From an uncultured Anaerolineaceae bacterium (GTDB lineage Bacteria > Chloroflexota > Anaerolineae > Anaerolineales > Anaerolineaceae), in the NCBI GenBank assembly GCA_938020565.1, contig CALIHP010000033.1:1-64000 (forward strand): a DNA stretch of 64,000 nucleotides, in the 5' to 3' direction. Below the pieces are notes generated by a model. It was not told the DNA's origin and did not search any database. It saw nothing but the letters and a program-made list of their open reading frames with translations. The translations under genes were made by a program, and so were the position numbers. Shown here piece after piece: positions 8,645 through 17,057 of this stretch. Each line of letters starts with the position of its first letter. Within the stretch, counting starts at the first letter, position 1.

Positions 8645-10189
8645 CTAAAGCGTTCGCCTGACACGCAGGACCGGTTTATACCCGAATAAATCGGCGAACA
8701 GCGCCGTATGATGATTAAAGTTCCAATTTTCAATCGTCGCGTCCAGGTTCGCGCTGACGGTCAGCAGGAATTTGTCGTTCGACGTCTTAGCCGAAAGAAT
8801 TTCCAGCTTCTGCTTATGCCCCGCGTCAAGCGAATTCGCGACGGCAAGAATCGCGGTCAGCTTCAGGATCACGATCCGCTCCGCCTCGGTAAACCTGCTC
8901 AACATCGGCTCATCATAATCGACATGCCCGTTATGAAAACAGGCGATCAGCGCCACCATTTCTTTTTCAGCGTCGTCCAGCCCGATCAGCTCAGCCGAAT
9001 TGATAATATTAAACGCACGGATCCCGTCGTCGTACATGCTGACATATTTACCAATATTATGCAGAATTGCCGCGAGGGACAGGTAACGCCGTTCGGTCAC
9101 GCCAAGATTATGAAATCTCTCGGTGAGATCAAACAGGCGCTCCGCTAATTTCTGGACATGGCGGACATGAAATTTATCCGTCCGGTACCGCCGGGCGAGA
9201 TGATGCGCTGCTTCTTCCATATTCTTATACGGATCGCGGATAAACTTCGTCCGGTAATACTCGTGCCCCATTTCAAATAAAACGCCGTCGATTAAATCCA
9301 GATTCGGCATGTAAAATTTCTCAACGCCGGTAAACGCCAGAACCTCTTCTATGACGACCCCGCCGGGGATCAGGAGAGATTCATGCTCCGTCGGAACCTG
9401 CGCGACACGGGCTAAAATTCTCCGTTCCCGCGTCTTCAGTCTCTCAAGCAGCGCCAGAAAGTCGCCGGTCGAAATCGTCTCGTCGTCCGCCAGATCCCAC
9501 TTCGCGACATATTTCATATAACGCAGCGATCCGCCGATGACGATCAGGTTCTGAAAATCAGACTGCCGTGAGTTAATCGCACGATAGTAGTTCAGAGCGC
9601 CGGAAATATACTCCGCCAGCAGCGCGTTAAAATCAGGCGAAACGCGTTCGAGACTCCCTAACAGCTCACGGACACGCAGCACGCCGAGGCGGAAATGCTG
9701 CGAGTTAATATATTGTCCGCCATGATACAGCGTCAGCTGAATCGAACCCGATCCAATCACCAGGATAACGCAGCCCTGATCCGCCAGCGCGGCGAACCCT
9801 GGCAGTCCTTCCGAAACCGCGATCTGAATATATTTATTATCCATGCTGTTCGAAAGAATTTCGACCCGGATTCCGGTCCGGATAAAAATCTGTTCAATAG
9901 CGTAGCTCCCGTTCGTCGCCTCGCGAAACGCGCTCGAAGCAAAAGCGCGGAACGTCGTCACGCGATACTCCTTCAGCTTATCCTTAAAATCGTTCAGCAC
10001 GTCGACAATCTGCGTCAGGTTAACCTGACTGATCCTCCCAGTCGTGAACGTATCGACGCCGACCGGAATCGTCCGGGAAACTTCGTCGATCAAAAGGGGC
10101 GCCCTGCCGCGAACCAGACGCGCAATCCGCAGCGAGGTCTCATGTGATCCGACGTCGATCACGGCAGCTATATTTTTTTTCGCGTTCAT
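8645..10189 (-). CDS. ppx: Ppx/GppA exopolyphosphatase with C-terminal HD domain
   Basis: A 514-residue protein with the actin-like ASKHA fold of Ppx/GppA: the AVIDVGSHETSLRIARL phosphate loop, VILVIGSGSIQLTLY and LLIPGGVVIEE. A C-terminal HD-type helical domain follows (AAILHNIGKYVS). It hydrolyses polyphosphate or pppGpp; the sequence does not separate the two. Its ATG follows directly after the pfkA stop, and ppk lies downstream, so the same transcript encodes synthesis and breakdown of polyphosphate. Confidence 0.9.
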   Translation of the reverse strand: MNAKKNIAAVIDVGSHETSLRIARLVRGRAPLLIDEVSRTIPVGVDTFTTGRISQVNLTQIVDVLNDFKDKLKEYRVTTFRAFASSAFREATNGSYAIEQIFIRTGIRVEILSNSMDNKYIQIAVSEGLPGFAALADQGCVILVIGSGSIQLTLYHGGQYINSQHFRLGVLRVRELLGSLERVSPDFNALLAEYISGALNYYRAINSRQSDFQNLIVIGGSLRYMKYVAKWDLADDETISTGDFLALLERLKTRERRILARVAQVPTEHESLLIPGGVVIEEVLAFTGVEKFYMPNLDLIDGVLFEMGHEYYRTKFIRDPYKNMEEAAHHLARRYRTDKFHVRHVQKLAERLFDLTERFHNLGVTERRYLSLAAILHNIGKYVSMYDDGIRAFNIINSAELIGLDDAEKEMVALIACFHNGHVDYDEPMLSRFTEAERIVILKLTAILAVANSLDAGHKQKLEILSAKTSNDKFLLTVSANLDATIENWNFNHHTALFADLFGYKPVLRVRRTL

Positions 10190-11290
10190 TCAGATCGTCT
10201 TCTCATCGCCAAAATAAATACCGGTCTTCCGCGCCGTTTCGATCAGGTAATGATCCGTGGGAATCGCTTTAAGTTTATTCGCGACTTCGCTGAGCGGGAC
10301 GGCGACAATCTCGTTGTTCCGCACGGCCATCATCAGGCCGAACTTCTTCGACAGAATACAATCTCCGGCTTTCACCCCCAGCGCCGTCGTCAGAACGCGA
10401 TCGTAAGCCGAAGGCGTCCCCCCGCGCTGGAAATGGCCCGGGACGACGCAGCGGACCTCGCGCACCATCATCTTTTCCAGCAGCGCCGCTAAGCGGTACG
10501 CGACCGATAAATTCGCGTTCTTCGCGAAGCGCGCGGCATATTCTGCTTTCGACAGTGCAGCCTCTTCTTTGGACTTCGCTCCTTCGGCAATCGCGATAAT
10601 CGAAAACCGCTTCCGGTCCGCTTCGCGCTTCTTAATCGCCTTAACGATCGCCATCGGGTCATAAGGAATTTCCGGGATCAGGATCACGTCCGCGCCGCCT
10701 GCGATTCCGGCGTAAAGCGTCAGCCAGCCGACTTTATGTCCCATGATCTCAATTATGAAAACGCGGCCGTGCGACGTCGCCGTCGTATGAATCCCGTCGA
10801 TAACTTCAGTCGCGATATTGACCGCGCTCTGGAACCCGAACGTCATATCCGTTTCAGCCAGATCATTATCGATCGTCTTCGGAAGCGTAATAATATTGAG
10901 GCCCCGCTGCGATAGCATGTGCGCGGTTTTATGCGACCCGTTGCCGCCCAGGATGACGAGCGCGTCCAGCTTAAGCTCCTTATACGTCCGGACCATCGCC
11001 TCCGCCCGCGTCGGCCCGTCCTTTTTCTCAGGATCGAGCGGGTTATTCACCGTTTTAAACGGCTGCCGCGAGGTTCCAAGAATCGTTCCGCCTAACGTCA
11101 GGATCCCGGAAAAGTCGGAATAAGCCATCTCCCGATAATTCCGATTCATCAGCCCAGCGTATCCGTCGGTAAACCCGATAACCCGCGTATTCCGATCCGC
11201 CTCATAAAGTCGTTTCGCAACACCGCGCATCGCCGAATTGAGCCCCTGGCAATCGCCGCCGCTCGTCAACATGCCTACGCTCAGTCCCAT
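10190..11290 (-). CDS. pfkA: 6-phosphofructokinase, Lys124 type
   Basis: A 366-residue family A phosphofructokinase, phosphorylating fructose-6-phosphate. The phosphate loop is SGGDCQGLNSAMRG. The catalytic PKTIDND has Asp141 and Asp143. The effector and substrate segment is FGFQSAVNIA. At the donor site it reads GGNGS (115-119): Gly118 matches the ATP-type Gly104, Lys138 replaces ATP-type Gly124, and Asn117 replaces the usual Asp or Glu. Gly104 predicts ATP use, while Lys124 is shared with PPi enzymes. It is the first gene of pfkA-ppx-ppk, its stop touching the ppx start. Confidence 0.93.
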   Translation of the reverse strand: MGLSVGMLTSGGDCQGLNSAMRGVAKRLYEADRNTRVIGFTDGYAGLMNRNYREMAYSDFSGILTLGGTILGTSRQPFKTVNNPLDPEKKDGPTRAEAMVRTYKELKLDALVILGGNGSHKTAHMLSQRGLNIITLPKTIDNDLAETDMTFGFQSAVNIATEVIDGIHTTATSHGRVFIIEIMGHKVGWLTLYAGIAGGADVILIPEIPYDPMAIVKAIKKREADRKRFSIIAIAEGAKSKEEAALSKAEYAARFAKNANLSVAYRLAALLEKMMVREVRCVVPGHFQRGGTPSAYDRVLTTALGVKAGDCILSKKFGLMMAVRNNEIVAVPLSEVANKLKAIPTDHYLIETARKTGIYFGDEKTI

Positions 11291-11343
11291 TTTTCTCTTC
11301 CTCTCCCTGAAACCGTCCCGGAATGAATTTCTTCCTTCTTCTA

Positions 11344-11349
11344 ATTATA
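11344..11349 (-). promoter_or_regulatory. possible -10 box for pfkA-ppx-ppk
   Basis: TATAAT on the minus strand about 55 bases upstream of the pfkA ATG. No convincing -35 box is found at 16-18 bases, so only the -10 is called. Confidence 0.35.
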
Positions 11350-11480
11350 ATAGGAATATCGCTTCAGCCCGAAAACTCGCATGGGCAAAACGCGGTCTAT
11401 CCGCCTTATTCAACTTAGGAAAGTGCGGCCGCCTCCTGCGCTCAGACAAATTTCAAATAAAACTTTTCAAACTTTTCATG

Positions 11481-11486
11481 TATAAT
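11481..11486 (+). promoter_or_regulatory. possible -10 box for the envelope gene pair
   Basis: TATAAT directly preceded by ATG, 60 bases ahead of the next gene, within an AT-rich patch (11450-11490). The -35 region is weak. The 255-base gap 11291-11545 otherwise shows nothing beyond the two divergent -10 boxes. Confidence 0.4.
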
Positions 11487-11545
11487 CACTAAGTGGAAAG
11501 ACCGAAGCGAAATTGTAAATCCCTGAAAGACCCGAGGCAGCGTTC

Positions 11546-11989
11546 ATGACGGAACAAGAGACAGCGAACAAAACCAATTACGAATACAGCCAGCAGCCGT
11601 CGGAGGAGGACAGCGCGGGCTCCGGCGGACGGAGCTGGCTCGTCGCGGCGATCGTGATCGTAATCCTGATCACGGCGCTGATCATCGTCATGGTCTTCGC
11701 GAACAGCGAAGCCGTTGAAAAAGCTAAAAATATCGCGATCGTCGTCAGCGCAGCGGCCTCGTTGATCCTGATCGGATCGGTTTTCGTCCTGGTCTATCAG
11801 CTTTCCGCGTTAACCGGGCTCCTCCGTACCGAGCTCCGGCCGATCCTGAATACGACGAAAGAAACGGTTCAGAACGTTAAAGGCACGGTCACTTTCATGA
11901 GCGATAAGGTCGTTTCGCCAGCGATTTCCGTCGGCTCCAAGGTCGCGGGAATCAAAAAAATCGGTTCATTATTGTTCCACAGAAAATAA
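11546..11989 (+). CDS. small two-helix membrane protein, unknown function
   Basis: A 147-residue protein. The first 30 residues are hydrophilic and acidic. Two transmembrane helices follow at about 31-52 and 63-88. The C-terminal tail (about 95-147) has the amphipathic, Thr/Val-rich pattern LRPILNTTKETVQNVKGTV. That tail resembles small envelope proteins often encoded next to YtxH proteins, and the next gene is one, 10 bases downstream. I do not recognise a named family with certainty. No enzymatic motif is visible. Confidence 0.75.
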   Translation: MTEQETANKTNYEYSQQPSEEDSAGSGGRSWLVAAIVIVILITALIIVMVFANSEAVEKAKNIAIVVSAAASLILIGSVFVLVYQLSALTGLLRTELRPILNTTKETVQNVKGTVTFMSDKVVSPAISVGSKVAGIKKIGSLLFHRK

Positions 11990-11999
11990 GGAGAGATAA

Positions 12000-12368
12000 A
12001 TGTCAGAAAAAGATAACGGGTTTGGATATTTTGTCGTCGGATTTATCGCGGGCTGCGTCGCGAGCGCGGTCGTGTCGATTCTCTACGCGCCGAAAAGCGG
12101 CGAAGAAACCCGGTCGCTGATCCGCGGGAAATCGGAAGAATGGATCAATAGCGCCAACCGCTCGATCGACAACGTTTATAAGCAGGCGGAAGTCGCGACC
12201 AACAGCGCCGTTGACAAAATCAACGAATTCGCTGAGATCGCGCGGGAACAGTCGGACACGCTGGCCGAGCGTGGGAAGGATTTCCTCTCCCGGACGCAGC
12301 GGAAAATTCAGTCCGCCGGTTCCGCGGCGGCTGAAGCAGCCGACGAAATCCTGACGACCGGTTCATAG
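12000..12368 (+). CDS. YtxH-domain protein
   Basis: A 122-residue protein with one N-terminal transmembrane helix (about 8-28). The YtxH signature LYAPKSGEETRSLIRGK follows, then a long amphipathic, coiled-coil-like helix to residue 115. YtxH proteins are general-stress-associated in Bacillus and have no known enzymatic activity. The gene follows its partner by ten bases with GGAGAG as ribosome site, and a terminator stands 28 bases past its stop. Confidence 0.85.
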   Translation: MSEKDNGFGYFVVGFIAGCVASAVVSILYAPKSGEETRSLIRGKSEEWINSANRSIDNVYKQAEVATNSAVDKINEFAEIAREQSDTLAERGKDFLSRTQRKIQSAGSAAAEAADEILTTGS

Positions 12369-12395
12369 ACCTGACGAACGTCTGCGTTGATCCGG

Positions 12396-12425
12396 AGGCA
12401 GCGCCGCACGGCGGCTGCCTTTTGG
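12396..12425 (+). terminator. terminator after the YtxH gene
   Basis: Arms AGGCAGC and GCTGCCT with an inner GCCG/CGGC extension and one bulged G, followed by TTTTGGTT. A plausible rho-independent terminator. Confidence 0.75.
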
Positions 12426-12434
12426 TTATTTCCA

Positions 12435-12463
12435 GGCGAAGCTCCGGCGCCCTGAGCTTCGCC
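12435..12463. repeat. second hairpin downstream of the YtxH gene
   Basis: A perfect 10-bp inverted repeat, GGCGAAGCTC and GAGCTTCGCC, with nine-base loop and no U-run. It stands right behind the terminator and may be a back-up or a 3'-end stabiliser. The rest of the gap to 12563 shows no further element. Confidence 0.55.
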
Positions 12464-12563
12464 GAAGTTCTCCATACATGTATTTAATAAACTATTAACT
12501 TCTGAAAATCCGGAAACCCGTCATTTTCGTTTTACAATTGCTTCACAAATCAATGATTAGAGA

Positions 12564-13856
12564 ATGGAATGGAACTGTAAGAAAATGAAATCAAATAAAG
12601 CACTTCAAATTATCTTAGCAATGATCATGATCCTCGGATTCATCGTCCCGGTTCGGACCGCATTCGCGCAGTCCGACGTCGTCCAGACGGTCAACGACAT
12701 CCCGTTTACCGTTGATCAGTACGTCGAAAGCGCCAAATTCTATCGCTTCAACCTCATCCAGCAATACAACTATTACGTCACGATTTACCGGATGTACGGG
12801 ATGGCGATTGACGACGAATTCAATCAGCAGTTCGCCGACATCCTCGGCGAAAACGGCGCCGAAAAAATCAGGGAAATCGTCCTGGCCAACGCCGCGCATC
12901 AGGTCATCGTCGCCGCCGAAGCCGAAAAAGCCGGTCTCAGCGTCAGCGACGAAGAGGTCGAAACGCGCCTGAAGGATATCTTTGGCTACGGAGCCGACGC
13001 CGACGTCGAGCAGCCTGATCCCGCGGCGGCCGCCGAAGACGGGGAAACCTCGCTCGATACGCTCGACACACTTGGCAGCGAAGGGATCAGCACGGAGCCC
13101 GAGATCAACAAGGAGCTCGAATTCCGCAACAAAGTCGACGAATACTTCAGCGCCTTCGTCAAAGGCGCGTTCACGGTCGATTTTTTCAAGGGAGATCTTC
13201 GCGCCCTGATCCTCGAAGAGAAGCTGCGCGAATACGTCCTGAACCAATCCGACGAAGTCTATGAGCAGGAAGAAGTCAAAGCGCGCCATATCCTCGTCAA
13301 AACCAAAGAAGAAGCCACGGCAATCCTCGAAAAACTCGCCGCGGGAGAGAGCTGGGAAACGCTGGCCGCCGAAAACTCGCTGGACACGGGGAATAAAGAC
13401 AACTCCGGCGATCTCGGCTGGTTCAGCAAAGGCATGATGGTCCTGCCGTTTGAAGAAGCCGCGTTTGCGCTTGAACCGGGCGAAATCAGCGATCCGGTCA
13501 AAACCGATTTCGGCTATCATATTATCGCTTTAGATGGAAAAGAACTCCGCCCCATGGAAGGGACCGCGCTCGAAGAAGCGCAGACCGCCGTTTACGAAGC
13601 CTGGTTCGAAGATATTTCGGCTGGATATAAAATCGTGAAGACCGACGCGGCGGACAGCATCGTCATTACGGAACCAGTCTTTGAACCGGTTGAACCGACC
13701 CCGACCGAAGTTCCGTCCGAAGAAAACAGCGCGGATAGCAGCGCCGAAGACGCTGTTTCGGAAACGAACGACGCCGAGAGGGACGCCACGACCGAAAAGC
13801 CCGCCGACGGCGGGGCATCTTCGGACGCAACGGCGGAACCGACGAAAACGCCGTAA
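12564..13856 (+). CDS. secreted parvulin-type peptidyl-prolyl isomerase
   Basis: A 430-residue exported foldase of the SurA/PrsA class. A signal peptide (hydrophobic core from ALQIILAMIMILGF, cleavage after AFA) is followed by a SurA-like helical region. A single parvulin domain lies at about residues 237-330 (VKARHILVKTKEEA, SGDLGWFSKGMM, FGYHIIALDG). The last 60 or so residues are an acidic, Pro/Thr/Glu-rich tail with no predicted fold. There is no lipobox Cys, so it is released or wall-associated rather than lipid-anchored. The true start may be ATG 12585. A bidirectional terminator follows. Confidence 0.88.
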   Translation: MEWNCKKMKSNKALQIILAMIMILGFIVPVRTAFAQSDVVQTVNDIPFTVDQYVESAKFYRFNLIQQYNYYVTIYRMYGMAIDDEFNQQFADILGENGAEKIREIVLANAAHQVIVAAEAEKAGLSVSDEEVETRLKDIFGYGADADVEQPDPAAAAEDGETSLDTLDTLGSEGISTEPEINKELEFRNKVDEYFSAFVKGAFTVDFFKGDLRALILEEKLREYVLNQSDEVYEQEEVKARHILVKTKEEATAILEKLAAGESWETLAAENSLDTGNKDNSGDLGWFSKGMMVLPFEEAAFALEPGEISDPVKTDFGYHIIALDGKELRPMEGTALEEAQTAVYEAWFEDISAGYKIVKTDAADSIVITEPVFEPVEPTPTEVPSEENSADSSAEDAVSETNDAERDATTEKPADGGASSDATAEPTKTP

Positions 13857-13882
13857 CCTCGAAACGCTCGAAGAAATCCAGC

Positions 13883-13919
13883 AAAAAAGCGATGGCAGCT
13901 CATTGCCCATCGCTTTTTT
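13883..13919. terminator. bidirectional terminator between the parvulin gene and leuB
   Basis: A 13-bp stem, AAAAAAGCGATGG with CCATCGCTTTTTT. It carries a U-run on both strands and separates convergent genes. Confidence 0.9.
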
Positions 13920-13942
13920 GTTTTTGATCCGCGACGTTCTGT

Positions 13943-15010
13943 TTACAGCGCGGCAAGCTGCGCTAAGACCTGATCCGTTGTCTCCCGCGTCCCGGCCTGG
14001 CCGCCCAGATCCGCCGGAAGCGCGCCGTTCCCAACCGTGCGCTCAACGGCAGCCTTGATCGCCGCCGCCTCGTCGTTCAAGCCGAACGCATACCGCAGCA
14101 TCAGCGCCGCGCTCAGGATCGTACCGAGCGGATTCGCAATGCCTCTCCCTGCGATATCCGGAGCGGAGCCATGAATCGGCTCGTAGATACCGGTCGACCC
14201 GTCGCCGATAGAAGCCGACGGGAGCATTCCCATCGACCCGGCCAGGACGGACGCTTCATCCGTCAGGATATCCCCGAACATGTTCTCCGTTACCAGTACG
14301 TCGATTTCACGCGGATTCGAAACCAGCCGCATCGACGCCGTATCCACCAGAACATGATCCAGCCGGACGTCCGGATAGCGCTCGTGAACCGCGTTCGCCG
14401 TCTTCCGCCAGAGACGGGACGAATCCAAAACGTTAGCCTTATCGACCGACATGACCCGCTTCCGCCGTCCGCGCGCCATCCGGAACGCCAGTTCCAGAAC
14501 GCGCTCGATCTCCGTCGCCGAATACCGCAGCTCGTCCACGGCCCAGGCGACCCCGGCAGGATCGACGCCGCGCTCCTTTCGCCCGAAGTAGATCCCACCC
14601 GTCAGCTCGCGGATCACCAGAATATCAACGTCACGCAAAACGTCGTCCTTAATCGGGCTCATCGCATACAGCCGTTCGTACGTCTTCACCGGGCGTAAAT
14701 TCGCGAACGCGCCGGTCTCCTTCCGCAGCCGCAGCAGCCCCTGTTCCGGGCGGACGTCCGCGTCCGGGCAGTCCCATTTCGGACCGCCGACCGCGCCAAG
14801 AAGGATCGAATCGCATTTTTTCGCCGCGTCGATCGTCTCGTCCGTCAGCGCCGATCCGGTTCGATCGATCGACGCGCCGCCGATCAGGAACCGCTCATAG
14901 GTAATCGAATGGCCCCGTTCCGCGGCGACGGCGTCAAGGACCCGTTTTGCCGATTCGATAATCTCCGGACCGATCCCGTCTCCCGGGAAAAGCGCAATCT
15001 TCATTTCCAT
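13943..15010 (-). CDS. leuB: 3-isopropylmalate dehydrogenase
   Basis: A 355-residue LeuB, oxidising and decarboxylating 3-isopropylmalate to 2-oxoisocaproate with NAD. The sequence shows FPGDGIGPEIIESAKRVLD, MSVDKANVLDSSRLWRK, LTDEASVLAGSMGMLPSA and IYEPIHGSAPDIAGRG, all classical for the family. It is the last gene of leuA-leuC-leuD-leuB, twelve bases after leuD, and ends ahead of the bidirectional terminator. Confidence 0.97.
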   Translation of the reverse strand: MEMKIALFPGDGIGPEIIESAKRVLDAVAAERGHSITYERFLIGGASIDRTGSALTDETIDAAKKCDSILLGAVGGPKWDCPDADVRPEQGLLRLRKETGAFANLRPVKTYERLYAMSPIKDDVLRDVDILVIRELTGGIYFGRKERGVDPAGVAWAVDELRYSATEIERVLELAFRMARGRRKRVMSVDKANVLDSSRLWRKTANAVHERYPDVRLDHVLVDTASMRLVSNPREIDVLVTENMFGDILTDEASVLAGSMGMLPSASIGDGSTGIYEPIHGSAPDIAGRGIANPLGTILSAALMLRYAFGLNDEAAAIKAAVERTVGNGALPADLGGQAGTRETTDQVLAQLAAL

Positions 15011-15022
15011 GTTAAACCCATC

Positions 15023-15613
15023 CTATCGTTTCCCGTTTTTCGCTTCAAAGGCGCGGATCGCGTCCGCGTTTTTCAGGAGGTACCCGAAATCGTCCAGCCC
15101 CTGAAGCAGGCACATTTTATAAAACGAATCGATTTCGAACGACAACCGGAGCGAGCTATAAGTGATCGCCTGCGCCGGGAGGTCCACCGTCATCCGCCTC
15201 CCTCCGTCTTCCGCCAGCGCCAGTTTCAGCTCACGATATGAATCCTCTGGCAGCGTTATCAGCAGCAATCCGTTTTTACGGCTGTTATTACTGAAAATAT
15301 CGGCGAATCCGCGCGCGATAACAACGTCGAATCCGGCCTGAAGAATCGCCCAGGGGGCATGTTCCCGAGAGCTTCCGCAGCCGAAATTATCGCCGGTAAA
15401 AAGAATTTTCGCCGATCGCCCCGACTCGCGATTCATCGCGAAATCCGGATTCTCCTTTCCGTCCGGGAGATAGCGCCAGTCATGAAATGCGTTTTCGCCG
15501 AACCCGGTCTTCTCCGTCGTTTTCAGGAACCGCGCCGGGATAATCTGGTCCGTGTCGATATGATCCACCGGCAGGTACAGAACCGTCGATGTCAACGTCG
15601 TGAACGCTTTCAT
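15023..15613 (-). CDS. leuD: 3-isopropylmalate dehydratase small subunit
   Basis: A 196-residue LeuD with the DHIDTDQIIPARFLK motif, the swivel-domain loop FGCGSSREHAPWAI and FADIFSNNSRKNGLL. It pairs with LeuC to isomerise 2- to 3-isopropylmalate. The start MKAFTT at 15613 has GGGAGG upstream and overlaps the leuC stop by four bases. The longer frame from 15658 has no homology. Confidence 0.96.
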   Translation of the reverse strand: MKAFTTLTSTVLYLPVDHIDTDQIIPARFLKTTEKTGFGENAFHDWRYLPDGKENPDFAMNRESGRSAKILFTGDNFGCGSSREHAPWAILQAGFDVVIARGFADIFSNNSRKNGLLLITLPEDSYRELKLALAEDGGRRMTVDLPAQAITYSSLRLSFEIDSFYKMCLLQGLDDFGYLLKNADAIRAFEAKNGKR

Positions 15614-17052
15614 GATTTCCCTCCCATCAACGCGCGCGGGTCGGCGACATGCCCGCAAACCGCCGAAGCCGCGGCAGTCGCCGGCGAAGCTAAAATCGTC
15701 CGCGCCCCAGGCCCCTGACGCCCTTCAAAATTACGGTTGCTCGTACTGACGCAGCGCTTCCCGCTCGCGACGAAATCCCCGTTCATCGCCAGGCATAAGC
15801 TGCAGCCCGGTTCGCGCCATTCCGCCCCGGCGTCCGTAAAAACTCGATCCAGCCCCAACGCTTCGGCCGCGCGCTTGACAGCGCCCGATCCCGGGACAAC
15901 GATCGTGTCGACCCCAGCCGCGACCTTCCTCCCGCGCAGGATTTCCGCCGCAGCGCGCAAGTCCTCCAGCCGCCCGTTCGTACACGATCCAATAAAAACG
16001 GAATCGATCGGATAATCGCCGAGCGCACGGCCGGCTTCAACCCCCATATACGTCAGCGCTTTCCGGAACGCGGCTTCGTCCTTCGCCCCCGGCGCGGCCG
16101 CCGCGGCCGAATCCGGGATCTTCCCGTCGGCCCGGATTGCCATCGCCGGATTAATCCCATACGTAACCATCGGGCCGATCGCCGCCAGCGAAATCTCGAC
16201 GACGCGATCATATTCCGCGTCGGGATCGCTCGGAAGCTTCCGCCATTCGGCGACCGCCCGGTCCCAGGCTTCGCCCGCCGGCGCATACCGCCGTCCTTTC
16301 AGGTACGCGAACGTCGTTTCGTCGGGCGAGACCATCCCGGTCCGGGCGCCCGCCTCGATCGCCATGTTGCAGAGCGTCATCCGCCCCTCCATCGACAGCG
16401 TCCGGACCGCTTCGCCGCTGAACTCGATCGCGTATCCCGTTCCACCGTTAACCCCGATCGCCGCGATCGTAAACAGCGCTAAATCCTTCGCGCTGACGCC
16501 TTTCGGAAGCGTTCCCTGATACGCGATCTTCATCGTTTTCGGCTTCGCCTGCAACAGGCATTGCGTCGCCATCACATGCCCGACTTCGCTCGTTCCGATC
16601 CCAAACGCGACCGCGCCGAACGCGCCATGCGTCGCCGTATGCGAATCGCCGCAGACAATCGTCATTCCCGGCTGCGTCAACCCCAGATCCGGCCCGAAAA
16701 CATGGATCACGCCGCGGGACGGATGATCCAGACCACAAAGATCGATCCCGAACTCGGCGCAATTCACCTCCTGCTGAAGGATCTGAGATTTCGCCTGCTC
16801 GTCGGCGTAAACCAGCGCGCCATGCTCGCTGCCGTCGGGACCAAGCCGCGTCGGGTTGCAATGATCCGTCGTCGCTTTATTTCGATCGGGGTTCCAGATT
16901 TTCAGCCCGCGCCGGCGCAGCTCCTGAAACGCCTGCGGCGACGTGACCTCGTGCGTCAGGTGCAGATCGATATACAGGACCGGCGGCGCGCCCGCTTCCT
17001 GCAAAACAACATGCGCGTTCCAGATCTTATCAAATAACGTTGACCCGCCCAT
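15610..17052 (-). CDS. leuC: 3-isopropylmalate dehydratase large subunit
   Basis: A 480-residue aconitase-family subunit of the bacterial LeuC type. It has TLFDKIWNAHVV, the GDSHTATHGAFGA motif, and the three [4Fe-4S] cysteines: one in FIGSCTNGR and two in GCSLCLAMN. It sits five bases after leuA and is translationally coupled to leuD. Substrate as for LeuD. Confidence 0.97.
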   Translation of the reverse strand: MGGSTLFDKIWNAHVVLQEAGAPPVLYIDLHLTHEVTSPQAFQELRRRGLKIWNPDRNKATTDHCNPTRLGPDGSEHGALVYADEQAKSQILQQEVNCAEFGIDLCGLDHPSRGVIHVFGPDLGLTQPGMTIVCGDSHTATHGAFGAVAFGIGTSEVGHVMATQCLLQAKPKTMKIAYQGTLPKGVSAKDLALFTIAAIGVNGGTGYAIEFSGEAVRTLSMEGRMTLCNMAIEAGARTGMVSPDETTFAYLKGRRYAPAGEAWDRAVAEWRKLPSDPDAEYDRVVEISLAAIGPMVTYGINPAMAIRADGKIPDSAAAAAPGAKDEAAFRKALTYMGVEAGRALGDYPIDSVFIGSCTNGRLEDLRAAAEILRGRKVAAGVDTIVVPGSGAVKRAAEALGLDRVFTDAGAEWREPGCSLCLAMNGDFVASGKRCVSTSNRNFEGRQGPGARTILASPATAAASAVCGHVADPRALMGGKS

Positions 17053-17057
17053 CGCCG

